DNA from: Tubulanus polymorphus
Taxonomy: Eukaryota > Nemertea > Palaeonemertea > Tubulaniformes > Tubulanidae
Direction: 5' to 3'
Assembly (NCBI RefSeq): GCF_964204645.1
Contig: NC_134029.1
Span: 3,481,001-3,545,000, forward strand
Length of the DNA stretch: 64,000 bases
A model generated the notes under the pieces. The model did no database searches, was not told where the DNA came from, and was given only the letters and a program-made list of their open reading frames with translations. The translations under genes were made by a program, and so were the position numbers. Shown in pieces: positions 1 to 12,700 of this stretch; within the stretch, counting starts at the first letter, position 1, and every line of letters begins with the position of its first letter.

Positions 1-82
1 GTAGATTGCGTCAATCACGAGAGGTGCGGATTTGCACTTTTACCGATTTATGCTTTGATTTACTGTTATTATCAGCTGTCAG

Positions 83-235
83 ATAGTTACTTACCGGATG
101 AGAACCGATAGGCAGCACCAGAGAATAGTTGAAATCCAGAAATTAAGAGCTCAATTAGAAATGGTAAAACCCAGACAGGAAAGCTACCAACGGAATTCCA
201 CTCTCGGGAAATTCTACCTCGCCCGAAGCGTATGA
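83..235 (+). CDS. Terminal coding exon of an unidentified gene entering from the left edge
   Basis: A reading frame follows a plausible acceptor (pyrimidine-rich stretch, then CAG at 80-82) and runs 50 codons to TGA at 233-235. The peptide is charged and helix-like, with a segment rich in Glu, Gln, Arg and Leu (RIVEIQKLRAQLEMVKPRQE) and the end FYLARSV. I do not recognise the family. The other strand of the same bases is open but encodes a hydrophobic peptide, as expected for the antisense of a charged helix, so plus is preferred. A good donor-like GTAAGT exists on the minus strand near 87-96, leaving a minus-strand first exon possible. Upstream exons lie outside the window. Confidence 0.4.
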   Translation: MVTYRMRTDRQHQRIVEIQKLRAQLEMVKPRQESYQRNSTLGKFYLARSV

Positions 236-1182
236 ATTTCCCTATTCGATTACACATCAGGGTACGTGTTCTCCGGAATGATTGAGCCCTCCCATAAACG
301 GGCGACACATACGTGGCAATCATACGGCATAGTCCACTCAATATCCATTATAGGGAGCGTTAACCCTTTCTTCTGCCGTACATTCACCAACGCACAACGC
401 ATAACGCATTCATTTAGACTACAAAAGTTTATTTATGTAACGAAAAAAGAAACCAACAGGAACAACAGAAAAAGTAATTTTCGAAATATTTCATACACAT
501 TAGCAAATTGTATTAAACCAAATCGATGATGATTTTACAGAATACTGAATAAGTGACTGAGCAAAGTCTGGAATCTCGATAAGACTTCGTGAAACTGGAC
601 CCAAAAGACAAATGCTTTTTGAAGCGTTTATTACTACAGTAGATAATATGAAATTCGATAGAATTTCTTATCTCAAATACTGAGTTTTCAAAGTTGATAG
701 CTCCTTTGAGAATAGCACTGATTGAAGTTTTAACCAAAAACAATGGGCAAGTGTCATTTTCACTCGAGTGAAACAAATCCTAAGAAAACTATATTGGATA
801 GTACAACAAGAAAGAGAAAAAGAAACAGAAAACAGAAAGATAGAATTAATTCAAAACTAAATGGTGAGAAATAAAAAAGAATGTCCCTAGTTCCCCAGAC
901 AAGAAATGTTTAGACAGGATGGCCACTTACGCATGTTTCAAAGGGTCGTTGAAATCTAAAATCAAATTTGTACATACACCACAACATATTATAAAACCTT
1001 TTTTAACTATTTACACTGACATTAGTTGTTAAAATTCTTCTGCAAAAGTAAAAATTTATGTTGCTTTCGAGCAAAAACAAAGATATCTTAACTTCACGAA
1101 ATTACTTCACTATGGCCACCCAGTAGATAGAAATTGATGACAAATTGATTGTGGTATTCTAATATAAAATCATAGGTTAAGA
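236..1182. other. Spacer or 3' UTR, no gene seen
   Basis: No exon with protein-like composition and splice sites was found. The first part may be 3' UTR of the exon ending at 235. TTTATT at 627-632 reads AATAAA on the minus strand and could serve the ADPGK transcript. Bases near 895-935 resemble the end of a dispersed repeat (GGATGGCCACTTAC) seen elsewhere in the window. Confidence 0.5.
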
Positions 1183-4100
1183 TCAACTGTTTATGTATTG
1201 GGAATAGAGTAAACCAGTCGCTGATATTGCATCTCCTAAGCCTACTGTCTTTATAGGATGTTTACAAACTAATACAGGGCTAAAAACAAATTCATATATT
1301 CCATTTGTCCACGAATATACCGGGTTCGTAACGTTGAAAATGAAGTCCTTCCGATTGTTGTGCATGTCAAACTTCTCCGGAATTTTCAGTTTCACTTTAT
1401 AAGGGTCTAAAGTCTGTAAGTCACATGCTTGAAGACCGGCCATTCGAGTTCCACTTGCCACAGCTGATTCTGAATTAGTCCATTTTGCTGATACCGTCGC
1501 GATGACGTGGAAAGTCAATGAATGGAAATGCAGACGCGTTAGTCGGCTTTCCGGTAATATATCAGAATGTCCGTAAGTTTTCAGCAACCAAAGCATAGAA
1601 TCAGTAATTCTATCGATTGCTAAAATTCCTTCAGTTGTTTTAAGGCTGGTGTGCGGTCCGTTGCCGATGTTCGACATGAATTTCAATTCTTGCTCATTAA
1701 ATCCCAGAGATGTCACATGAGGTATAACCTGACAAAAGACAAAAAAAATTCTCAATGATGTTTCTTTCACATCAGTTCTCAAGTTCTACAGTTCTGAGTT
1801 TAGATTTGAGTCGGAGTTAACTCATCGAAAATGAACTAATTACCAACTAAGATTTATATATCGGACTCATAACAACTGTGGAACTGGATCCATAAATTTT
1901 CATTAATTTCGAACAATTATCATACAAACCTTTTCTAAACTTTCTTGCATTAGGTCATGATTAGCCATACTAGCAAGTTCTAGATGTAAAGCAGTGTTTT
2001 GCGGAATGACTGATAGATGGCGACTGAGTAAATCCATTCTCTCCAGCCATACAGATTTTGGTTGAGACTCGAGCATATGTATCCCTGGAAGGAAATCAAT
2101 AAGGTATTAGAACGATTAAAATACCGATCCAGTGACTAAGCTTTATGAAACCCATGATAATTTATACAACTCGATGTTTAAATACATCCATAAAATCTCA
2201 TAGAACATGCAAAAATATAACATGTCATGCATAATTCTGGTGATTTTAGTCATATGCTTTGACAGCTGTCACCAGAAAGTCAATACTCCTGAAACTAGAA
2301 TATATAAGTCTTCAAATCTAAAATTGTACCATATATATATAAACATTGTATATATCATATATACCAGATTCAAAGACACGTTGTTATACAACACAATAGT
2401 AGCATTTTTGCATCTTTGTCACTGTTCACAACATCCTATTCTGAATGTGTAAATTGGAAGTGACAGATAATAAAATCCTCACCACCGAATATTTAACAAA
2501 TCTGATATCAAAATATTACAAACCTACAATTAAAAATTTAATTCAAGGAAAAATGCTGAAAGTTATTTTAATATATTTTATCTCAAATGCTAGAGCCATT
2601 TAGAAGATTGAAAACATTTCTTATGGAAAACAATTTCAACTTGCAGTTTCTAAACATTATTTTAGAATTCACTAGGACATAGGTCTTTCATAACCACGGT
2701 ATAGAAGAAAATATTTCATCATCACCAATATCAGTTTTAAAACTGAAATTGAGTTCATTTCTCGTATATGAAGATAGACAGAACTTGTCCCTTGAAAGAC
2801 TAATAACGAACCTGATAATACAACTAAATCCGGTTTAAATTCATCGACGCTTTTAAAAAACGCGTCTATGAGCGTCATATGAGAATTACTGACGTCGTGC
2901 GAAGTGATGAATCTATTCGCGCACGACGCTGTATGTGGACCCCATTTCTGTTGAGACTTGTACTCCATGATGAGATGAACCTCGTCTTCTGAGGAGATGC
3001 TGTATACCGGTACATGTATACGCTGATGTAAAAGATTCTTCAGTCGAGGTCCAACTGGGCCTACCAGTTGTACCTGCAAAAACGTACAACGAATTACAAA
3101 TACAGTGAGTCAATCAGATAAAATTTAGACCCCCACCCAAGAAATTTGAGATAAACAGAGTCTTCTACCATAAAAAGAGTTTTAATTACTAAGCTCATGC
3201 ATCTGCCATGAGACCCTCGTCTCGCTAATTGAACTGAAAGTATTAATTAATTACCTGAGCATTATCAGAAAGGGAGACTATTTTCTGAGCAATAAGAGCA
3301 GCATTTCCTCCTATATACCACTGAAAATATATCAAATACATTGTTTATTTTCTGGGCCTAGTTTCACAAAAAATTTACAGCCGACTCATTTTACTATCAG
3401 TTGCATATTTTTGAAGGCTCTGATTCTTCATTATCTATGTGAAAATAATCTCTACTTACGAACGTTTTCTCAAGACCCGAAGCAGCATCGATCACTTGAC
3501 GGAATAATTGCTCATTCGTAAACGGACGTTCGATTGCAGCACCAGTCGATAGCGAGAATGAAAACGTCTCTTGTAAATGTTTCAACGTTTGAAGTTGGAG
3601 ATGATTTTCGACTGTTTCACTCGGTTCAATCGATAATGACTTCAATAATTCACTTCCGCTTACAATCAAATCAACACAAGCATTGATCCTGAAAATAATA
3701 ATCAATTCATACATTTACATTATAATTGTATGACTATTTTCAAAAATTGATTATTCTTTATGAAGAAGATCTAATGATCGAATCTTTTAAAGTTATTAAA
3801 AATAGAAGCGCAATGCAATAGGGGTGTTTCACCACAGGGAAAAGGGGTAAAAACCAATAACCTAGGATATGCATTTATACCAAAAAGGCAAACTTTTTTT
3901 CCTTGGTCTATATTATATTACGATAGCTTGGCTATGTAACAAGGAGATCCCAGACCTGTCCACTGTCTGACAGAAATTACTAATTGTCGCGGTGAACCGT
4001 GGTTTAATTTTAAATTTTTTCAGATGACATTCTTTTTAAAACTTCAACGCCAAACTGATGGTGCAATGGAAGGGAGATAGAAAAGGGGATACGCTACAGT

Positions 4101-4357
4101 ATGGTGCAGGAAGGGTAAATTTGGGGAATGGAATAGGGATTAGAATTTGGAACGTGGAACTTCTGATTTGGATTTGTCTTGATTTACCCGACTGCAACTT
4201 TAGTAAAACTTCTATCAGGTAGTTTAATATGTTGATTCCAGTAATCAATCACGTTCATCTCATTTCTAACTGACTTCTCCGCGTTCCATTTCGAATACCA
4301 ATAAGCGATGATGATCGCTAGCAGGGCAAAAAATAATGTTTTACTGAAATTCAACAT
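1183..4357 (-). CDS. ADPGK: ADP-dependent glucokinase
   Basis: Phosphorylates glucose with ADP as donor; the vertebrate enzyme sits at the ER membrane. Six coding exons: 4188-4357, 3460-3688, 3255-3320, 2812-3073, 1930-2084, 1183-1728, together about 475 aa (human 497). The start is the first ATG of the open frame, followed by a hydrophobic anchor (TLFFALLAIIIAYWY, residues about 6-20). Family motifs in order: NACVD near the fold start, WYIGGNAALI, QLVGPVGP, PDLVVLSG, the metal-binding HLELAS, NEQEL, and C-terminal VGLGDAISATG, whose Asp is the catalytic base. All exon phases join without a frame break. The gene is divergent from the CCPG1-like gene, with 0.94 kb between starts. TTTATT at 627-632 may be its poly(A) signal. 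Confidence 0.95.
1783..1895. repeat. MITE-like element with GGATCCAGTTCCACA ends, in ADPGK intron
   Basis: A short AT-rich segment starts with TCTACAGTTCTGAG and ends in TGTGGAACTGGATCC. The same ends, inverted, bracket a similar segment at 61350-61470, and a diverged copy lies near 38885-38960. This fits a small non-autonomous inverted-repeat element. No coding capacity. Confidence 0.5.
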
Positions 4358-5301
4358 TTTGCATAGTGAAAAGTGACAAGTGTCAAACTTTCTACACACC
4401 GTCTACTGGCGCAACCTAGCGACCCAATTCTGTTAATCGTCAAAAGCGAACCGCTGATACGATAAAATCATATATATTCAGATGAACTAATCATCAAAGG
4501 AAGACAATCCAATTTCTTAGTGAAGCAGCACAAGTGTGGATTTTTCAATATTTCTTAATTTGTTTTTTGTGGTATTTCTTATATATTTATGAGAAATACA
4601 TTTCCGACGTTACTTATCGGAGTTTTCATTTTTTATTCAACCTAATGTATGTAAACATAAACATTGGCATTTCGCCTAAATTTCAGTGAATTGCACCAGC
4701 AAAATCGAGGTATATTGCATTCCGTCAGTTATTTATAGCGCATAGCTACTGTGTGTTAGAAGCGTATATATCAAGGCTGACGTGTTAACTGTTTTGTATT
4801 ACGTGTTAAGGTAAGATTTTGGAAAAAACTCACTTCAAAATTATGAAATGTGAAATGTGTGTTTCCAGTTTTCCAGGTTGTCCCCAGCTCCCTCCTTGCC
4901 TATCTCTCTTTAGTCTCTGTCTGTCATGGTGTCAAAACAGTCATGATGATTGATGTACAATGTCCTTCGTCTCGAGGATCACTCAGTTGTTGTAACAGTT
5001 TGAAAATTTATAATTTTAAAAGAGTGCTTGAGGATTGTAGGCCTACCTACGATGGCATTCACATTGTAAAGATATTTTTGCTTGCTGATGTCGGTGGGGC
5101 GCCCTACCTCCAACCCTAGTTTCTGTTCATGTGCGGCCATTTGGTTATGAATTGCAATGAAATTATGTTCGCTCAAATTGCACCAAGAAAGTAGAATTGT
5201 GAATGAACATCGCTATCTTTTAATTCATGCTCTTCTATTGATCTATTTTTAGCTACCCTTGCTTGCTGTGTGTGTTTAGAATATTATGTGAATAAGTGTT
5301 G
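4358..5301. promoter_or_regulatory. Divergent promoter region of ADPGK and CCPG1-like gene, with CCPG1 leader exon
   Basis: This lies between the ADPGK start (minus) and the CCPG1-like start (plus), so it should hold both promoters. A donor (TTAAG|GTAAGA, intron from 4811) and an acceptor (CTATTTTTAG, exon from about 5253) on the plus strand suggest a noncoding leader exon ending at 4810 spliced to the first coding exon. No TATA box stands out clearly. Small open frames here look non-coding. Confidence 0.55.
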
Positions 5302-8300
5302 ATGATGTCGGGCTCCGACAGTGATACAAGTATATCTGACTGGACAGTCGTAAATCGGGTCGGTGAAATTGAGGTAATACGCAGAAGCTTTTCACAAGAT
5401 AGTTTAGAGATAATCATCAGAAAAATGGATCAACGTGGTCCAGTTATAAAGACCTGTTCATTTACGATACCAGTGGGCAGATATCCAGCAGCTGTCCAGG
5501 GGGACTTGTAGAGTTCCTCATATCTTGGTGTGCCTGAAAATAACTCAAAAGGGCACTTAAGTTTTCAGTATGGAAAGGCAAAATATCAATGCCTTTTGTG
5601 CCACTTTTAGTGAGAAGTATCCCTAGATGGTCTTTCAAAGAAGTTCTTTCAAAAAAAAAAAGTTCTTTCACCCGGCATCTGTTTGTCCCTATTTTATTCA
5701 GAACCGAACTGATGATGCTAATAATGAAAGTGGACAGAGCAGTGGTTCAGAATTCGTCAATATCGATGCTGAACTGGCGTTATATCATCGAATCAGGAAT
5801 CCAGCATCGCAGGAAATCAGCGATATTGAAGCGAACAACGCACAGATTGATAGTGAAGAAAATAATGCTGTTGCTGTTGCTGACGCTGTTCAACAAAATC
5901 CAGGTAAATTAATATCCTCAGTTCGTTATTTTCAATCAGAAATTGATCATTATGTTTAGGTTTTATAGCAAGTTAAAAGTACATGGACGAACTCTGTTGA
6001 GGTTTAATGTTCGGTGATAATGTTTCATTATTTTATCGTAGATATAACGGCTGAATCACCGATAGAAGATGTTTCTAATGATACAACTCTAGTGGAAGAA
6101 GACCAACAACCAGAGTTACAAGTCAAGACGACCACTGATGTAAGTTGTTTGAATGTGTAACTGAGAGGGCAATATTTCTATCCCCATTCAATTTACAAAA
6201 TACAGTCAAACTTGGTAAAATTCGTCATTAAATAAGTCGTCACATCACTTAAATCTTCTCTATTTTTGAGTCATCACCGTAATGATCATCCCAGCTATGA
6301 TTTAAGCGAGTTTGACTTGTTTTTTACCCGCAATACACGGATTTCCAATAAACTTCGATGTATTTTAAACTGGTTCTGCATTTAAAAAAATCTACTTTCA
6401 TTGCAGGAAGAACGAGCTGAATCAATAATACCTGCTGAGGGTATCAAACCAGAACTCGACAAAATTTCGATTAAAACATTATCATTGGAAACTCCGGTTC
6501 AAACGATTGAATACCTGCTCGAGACCCGCGATACGGAAACATTCCCATCTCCGGGGTCGTCTTTCGATATTCCTGAAGTCGACCCAATTATTACGTTGTC
6601 TCGGGATACAACTGATAAAGAATCTTCACCGGAGATTGATGATGAGGGAGTTGATTGGACGAAAGATCCTAAAAAACAAGTAATTACATTCTCTCAAAAT
6701 CAACTGCATAGAAAATCTAAAACTCTCTCCATTTCTGGTGGTGGCTTGTTTTTTTAGGATATATCTGTAACAGCTGTGAATGAGAAAGATTCTGATGAAA
6801 TTAAAGAAGATGAAAAAGACCCGAAATATGAGAATTTTCCACCTTTGCCGGCTGAAAATGAGTTGTTAGATTCTGTTAAATCACCTGATACAGGTATATT
6901 TATCAAGGTTCTTACATTACAGCTGGGATATCAGGGAATTCGGGGGTTCATTTTTCTGTGCTTGGAAATTCAGGGAATTCTGAACTCTTTCTTGAAAATT
7001 AAGGAATTTCAATTTTCAGTGTTGTTTTCTTGCTGGTAATGAGTGGCACCTCCTGGTCACCCACTGATTGAGGATAAATCTTATAATTTAATGGAGTTAA
7101 CATGAAATCCCAATGATTCTATTCATCCATTGTAATGAATTATCTGCACTGAACTGAAGGTGGTATTTTGATTAATTCAAGATTCGGATGTTGAACAGAT
7201 TGAGAACGATGCAGCTGCAGTTGAAAAGGAACCAGGTGAAGCTGGAGATGTCGTCCATCCTTTACCGGATTTGATGCAATCGTCTCGGTCATCAATTAGC
7301 TCCAGATTCAGTTTCATTCAACATCGCGATGGTAAGTGGTCACAACAACCCTGCCATCTATCAAGAAACTGTCCAACTAAACATCTTCTTTTGAAACAGA
7401 TGAAGAATCTTTACCAGAAAGTGATATCTCATTAATGAATGACAGCGATGCCGTAGACGATGAAGGGGACATAACATCAGCAAAAACATTGAAGAATCGT
7501 CAGTACCTTCATAAACCAAACCCAGATCTGAACTGGAGTCTCAATATTGTTTTGTCATTGGTTGTTGCTCTCGCCCTAGGACTCGGAATCGGCCATGCAA
7601 TTGGTAGGTATCGCAATATTCAAACATGTCGCGGATCAGGTTACCAAGATGGTTAAGCACTTTATTCAACTTTTCTTCATACTTCATTCAGGGAGCGCCC
7701 GAGAAGCCCGAAACTTGGCAAATGCTCCACATGTCAATAATCTACGTGATGAATTATCCATTTGCCTAAGAAAGAGGGCAATCGTTGAAAATCAGCTGCA
7801 TGACTATAGACAGGTGGGCATTGTATGAAACAAGATGTACCCGGTATATTTCTGTTAAAAAAATGACGGAAAAAACATCCTTTTCGTTACATCAATCAAT
7901 TTCTGTTTTCAGGGAGAGATAAAGCAACAGTTGGAAAGTTTGACGAGCAAACTCGGGTGGTTGTCAAGTGAACGAGACTGGCTGAGAACGGAATTGAAAA
8001 ATCGCAGCGACATGATCGATGCATTATACACGGAGAAGAATTCGATGCAACTAGAAATCAAACAACTGCAAGAAGATACGTCGCAGCTGAACGGGAAACT
8101 GGGCGTCATGGAAGCGCAAAAGAGAACACTTCTGAAAGAAAACGAGAATCTGAAGACTCAACTCGAGTTGATAAAAAGTGAAACTGGAAAATCGAGACAT
8201 GTCGAAAATCAAGTTAAACAGGTATTATTCATGTATCACTTGAAATTACAATATTGATCGTGATGTAGTGATGAAATGTTAAAAGGTCACAATTGTAAAT

Positions 8301-10858
8301 GACTTATAAGTTTACAAAATATTGAATGTACTGGTTCATAAGATCCACCCCTCCTCAGTCTCTCTAGAATGATAGGTCATCAAAGGGTGATAGCAACCAA
8401 CCAAAATATTTCAAATAGATTATTCTTTTTGTCAATTTACAATTGTGGGACTTTAACATGACTTTTACATGGTATTTACCGTCATAAGATGTAAATCTGC
8501 AATATCAATCAATACGCATATACTTATACCGCATAAATATCTTTACAGCTTCAGCAGGACACGGCAAACTTAAATTTACGCATCGTGGATCTAGGATCAG
8601 AGAAGAAGCATCTCATGAGTTTGAACCTGAAGTTGAAAACTGATACAGACAATTTGAAAGCCGCGAATCAGGAACTTCTCAGGCAGAAATTACTCCTCGT
8701 GGAGAAAGACCAAACGTGGAAGACCTACTACGACAAGATGACGATGAAAGTCGACCAGATCGAAGCTGAGAAAGCAGAACTACAGAGACAGATTCAACAG
8801 AAAAAAGTCACGCAGCCGGAATTCGACGTGAAGCTGATTAATCCTAATATTCATTCCGAGAAAAGTAAGACTTTAAGTAAAACGGTGTTGAACTGATGTA
8901 ATCTAGCGATCTATTTTCAAAACTAAATTTCTCATATGTAACTTTTCCATCAGTGGTCGAGCCGGCAAATACAGTGGTCATGGAACAACAACAACAACAT
9001 GCTGATGCCGAATTCAAAGATGAAATAAACGAACTTCGTTTCGAAAATGAACATTTAAAACTAGAGTTAGCCAAACATCGCTACGGACAAGCGACTACTT
9101 GTAAAGCTGATAAAACTGATGGTAAGAAATCTAGATGTCTAATATTCGGCATAACTATATTTCATTGGATATTCATTTCGATTTGCGCCATGTACTTTTC
9201 TTGCAGAAGAATTCTCGCAGGATCCAAGATATCTGAAACTGGTCGAGAAAATCGGTAAATTAGAGAATGATTATATATACGCCGCGGCAAACTGCTCATT
9301 ATGGAAATGTCTCTTCACGTCTGCCATGATGAACCAATGGGAGCTTATAGCTAATCTCACCAACTCTGGGCAATTTCGCAGTTTCATCAGCTCGGTCCAA
9401 AATGTTGGACGGGCAACGGAACCGGTCATCAACGGCGTGTATGATTACTGGGTCGAAATGATGAAATCGTTACCGAAAAAATTCGAGAATTTTCAAGACG
9501 TGTCAAAAGATGCGTGGAATTATATAAACGGTTCACCTGAGGTTAATGAGTACATTGAGAAAACTAAACGCAAAGTAAATGACATCAGCGAACAAATTCA
9601 TTTCGGTTTCCTCAAATTCGGGGATGTTTTAGGAAATATGTTCGATGGTAAGAATGGTCGGGAAGAAAATGATGAAAAAACAACAGTAAACTGGGATGAA
9701 GATGAGAGTGATGTCAATGTAGATATTGATCAGGAAGAAAGTTCAGAAAGTGAGTCGGATACTGAAAATATGAGGAAAAACGATAAGACAAACAAACAAA
9801 AAAATGTTAAGAAGAAAAAGACAACTGGAGATTCTAGTGACGAGAAAATTCTGAAAAAGTATCCCGAACCTGAGGAAAAAGAAATTAAAGACAAACACAA
9901 TGAAGAAAAGAAGAGAAAAAAGGGTGAAATTAATGATGAAACTGTGAAACAATATCCTGAATCTCAGAAAAAGTGGAAATATGATGCTAAAGAGGGGCGT
10001 GGGGATAAATTCAAAATGGAAGGTCGAAGAAAAAATGACAGAGATAATAAAAGCAAGAAAGAAAAACCAACAACCGAAAAAACGGAGAAGAAAAATGATG
10101 ATGAAGATGATAAGGAGTCTAAAAGTTTCTTTGATCGGTTTAAACCGAGCAAGATTCTAAAGAAGCTGAAGGAAAAAGTTCGTAAACTGAATAGGAAAAA
10201 GTGGTTTTCCATGGATTTTGACGACAAAGAAGACGTGTGGGAAGAGTTCACCGATTTCCAACATGAGCACGCTGATTATCTCGGTTCTCAGGACAAAAAC
10301 TGGTTAAACTGTCAGATGGAATGGTGGAAGTGTGTGTTCCATGTCGGTAGGTCGGTGGAAGACGACTGTTGGGAAAGGCTGTTACCGTGGCAGCGACATG
10401 TCCTGAAGAAATGGAAGCGGAAAAAAACATCGCAGAAGAAGCGTCGAACGTGGAAGCAAAAAACGAATGACGGATTCCAGTCGGATGAAGCGGAAACCAA
10501 ACACACAGAAACCAAACCCGAAAATGATGATAAAAATTCCACGACAGCGGAAGCAACTGCGGAATCACGAGGTAAAACAAACTGGTACATTCGACGTGGA
10601 GAGGACAGAGAAGATGGCCGCCACGATAGCAGTTGGTATTTCCGGCGAGCGGAAGATCGCGAAGATTCGAGACGCGACGATATTAACTGGGTTTTCAAGA
10701 GGGCATCCGATCGCGAGAAGATGCACAATGACCAGGAACATTATACGACTGATTCGCTGAAATTCAACGGTCAACCGCAACAAGAAACAGATCATCGGTT
10801 TGACGAACATTTCTGGAGAGATGAATACGAGAATGATAATTACGATCATAATGATTAA
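5302..10858 (+). CDS. CCPG1: CCPG1/PBXIP1-type ER-phagy receptor
   Basis: Best match is cell cycle progression protein 1, a single-pass ER receptor that brings ER into autophagosomes. Twelve coding exons are modelled: 5302-5373, 5702-5903, 6042-6139, 6407-6679, 6758-6893, 7182-7331, 7400-7603, 7692-7813, 7913-8221, 8549-8864, 8954-9121, 9207-10858, about 1233 aa (human about 757). The N-terminus (SGSDSDTSISDWTVVNR) matches the human start; W14-T-V-V17 is the LC3-interacting core at the same residue number as in human. Next come an acidic disordered cytosolic region, one membrane helix in exon 7 (NIVLSLVVALALGLGIG), luminal coiled coil (exons 8-11), and a long Lys/Glu-rich tail ending in three WYxRR-type repeats (about 10580-10730). 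The exon 1 donor after GEIE is the least certain junction. CCPG1 versus its paralogue PBXIP1 is undecided; the gene may predate that split. Confidence 0.85.
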
Positions 10859-11869
10859 TCCTCAAATAACCCATGTACATGTATGCATAACCCATATTCC
10901 TCACATCAATGTGCTACATTTTCACGAAAGACTTGGGTTCCACCAAGTCAAATTCTTAGTTTATAATTCTTTGTGTTACTTATCGAAATTTCAGTCTCTC
11001 ACTTAGTCTCTCAGTCATCATTTAGCATATGCAGCGTATGTTATGCTTTCATATATACATAGTAATTAACAGCAAATTAACCCGAAGCCCGAGGTTTATT
11101 CATTCATTTATTGCTAAAAGTAAATTAACTGCAATATTATTCATGTAAACAAGCTCTTAATTTATTAACTATTCATACACAATCCAGATATAATGCAATA
11201 GTACAAGTTAGTTAATGATGGTTTTTGTTTTGTTTCTTATCTTATGTTACAATAGTGGTATTTGTAAACAATCTTTTCTTTGAGGAATCGTTGAATTAAT
11301 ATCATTTAGGACATATCAGTCGAAAGCTACTCGTCAGAAGTTCTTGCCTATCTGTCTCAAAACACGGCCAATCCTTTTGAAATTTCCTGTGATACCAACA
11401 TGAAGTGTTATAAGTAGAATTGTAATATATATATGTTATTGTTTCCACCAGTGTAATGTGGTTTGAGGTTATCAAATCTTTGCTTCAAATAAATTTTACT
11501 CCAGCAATTTATTTGTTAGATATTGTTCTCGAGTATCAATATAAGAGCGGTTGTCTATTCAAGAGGCCGGCCATCGACAAGGCTTTAAGCAGGTATCACC
11601 CTGCTAACTGGACCGCCAATTTCAAATCATCAAAGCTACACATGTTGAGGACTCGTCTCAGGATAAGGATATATTTAATTGAAAATGAACAATCAAAAAA
11701 CCAGACATTTCCTTAGTACTTTCAAGATCAAGACTACATTACAACAGTCTGAAGTTTCCTGGATGCAGCAATACCTGCATCAACGAGTGCATGATTTGAA
11801 AGTTCTCGGCACGGTCAGCTATCTGGAAATCCACAGCAGTGAGTCATGAGTCAGGATTTACATACCAGA

Positions 11870-11990
11870 GGCCAGTTCCACAGTCGAGACTTAAGTCCAT
11901 AAGTGGACTTAAGTCTTAAGATTGGTCCTAAGTTGTTAGATTGGCTATAGAACTAACATGGTCTTAAGTTAAGCCAAGCCTATGGAACCG
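11870..11990. repeat. Dispersed short repeat (TAAGTTGTTAGATTGGCTATA family)
   Basis: This segment shares a long stretch (AGTTGTTAGATTGGCTATAG, then AACTAA and GGTCTTA) with 43400-43495 and, more diverged, 59035-59130. The outer part has alternating AAGTC/GACTTAAG palindromes and ends near GTTCCACAG and GGAACCGG, suggesting a small inverted-repeat element. No coding potential. Confidence 0.55.
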
Positions 11991-12440
11991 GCACCTGAGG
12001 TTAAAAATCTCCAATCATAAACACAAGTATTGTATTAAACTAACAAAATTTTTTTATTTCAAAATATTTGCCAGTAAAATCTTGCTCATTAAGATTTCTA
12101 ATCTCAATTACAAGGTGGGAAGTATGCTGGAAAACTCAAACTAGGAAGTATGAACTGTCTTAATGGATAGTAAGACTCGACCTACCTCAGTATTTCTAAA
12201 AACAAATTCTGTTTAGCTCGCCAAGATCTGACTTCAGTAGAGCTATTTAAACTAAATTGACTATTTACACTTTAATAAGTAACTTTTTTCTAAGGTACGC
12301 CGGGTCTACTGTGCTAGAGGACCTTTTAAACAACACAGCCATGACTAGTTCTTCAAGGATTTGTTCACCAAAATTAGCTTTAACTAATACAATTTAAACA
12401 ACTGGACCTAAAGTCAATTTTTTTCTGGGATTGATTTGTT

Positions 12441-12459
12441 GGGGGGGGGGGGGGGGGGG
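12441..12459 (+). repeat. Homopolymer run of 19 G
   Basis: Uninterrupted G19 directly after GATTTGTT in the spacer downstream of AKAP17A. Such runs are prone to sequencing or assembly length error and could form G-quadruplexes. Confidence 0.9.
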
Positions 12460-12700
12460 TATTTTTCTTATTTTTTTTAAACAAAAACCCTAAAGAAGAC
12501 CTTTTAGTAATCCTTCAATACATCGCAAAATAGAGATAAAACGATTACTGCACAGTTTCACTGGTGAAATGGCAAATTGAGGTATGCGTTCAAAAAATTA
12601 AGGGATATCCCAAAAAAATCCAGCCCAGACAAACAATAGACTTTAGATGTTGAATACTATTTTACAAATGCAGTGACATTGGGTCCTCTAGAAATGCTCT

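Larger units (their letters stand above)
10859..12700. other. 3' UTR of CCPG1-like gene and convergent spacer
   Basis: AATAAA at 11488-11493 is a likely poly(A) signal, giving a 3' UTR of about 650 bases. Beyond it lie a repeat copy (11870-11990), a 19-base G run (12441-12459) and otherwise featureless AT-rich sequence up to the end of AKAP17A on the opposite strand. Confidence 0.5.

Noticed and set aside
5374-5511. Continuation of CCPG1 exon 1 as coding sequence
   Set aside because: The frame past GEIE ends at a stop with no convincing later donor; GAG|GTAATA joins the next exon in phase 0.
9743-10849. Several minus-strand open frames opposite the last CCPG1 exon
   Set aside because: They are antisense of a Lys/Glu-rich coding exon, giving Phe/Ser-rich peptides with no family features.
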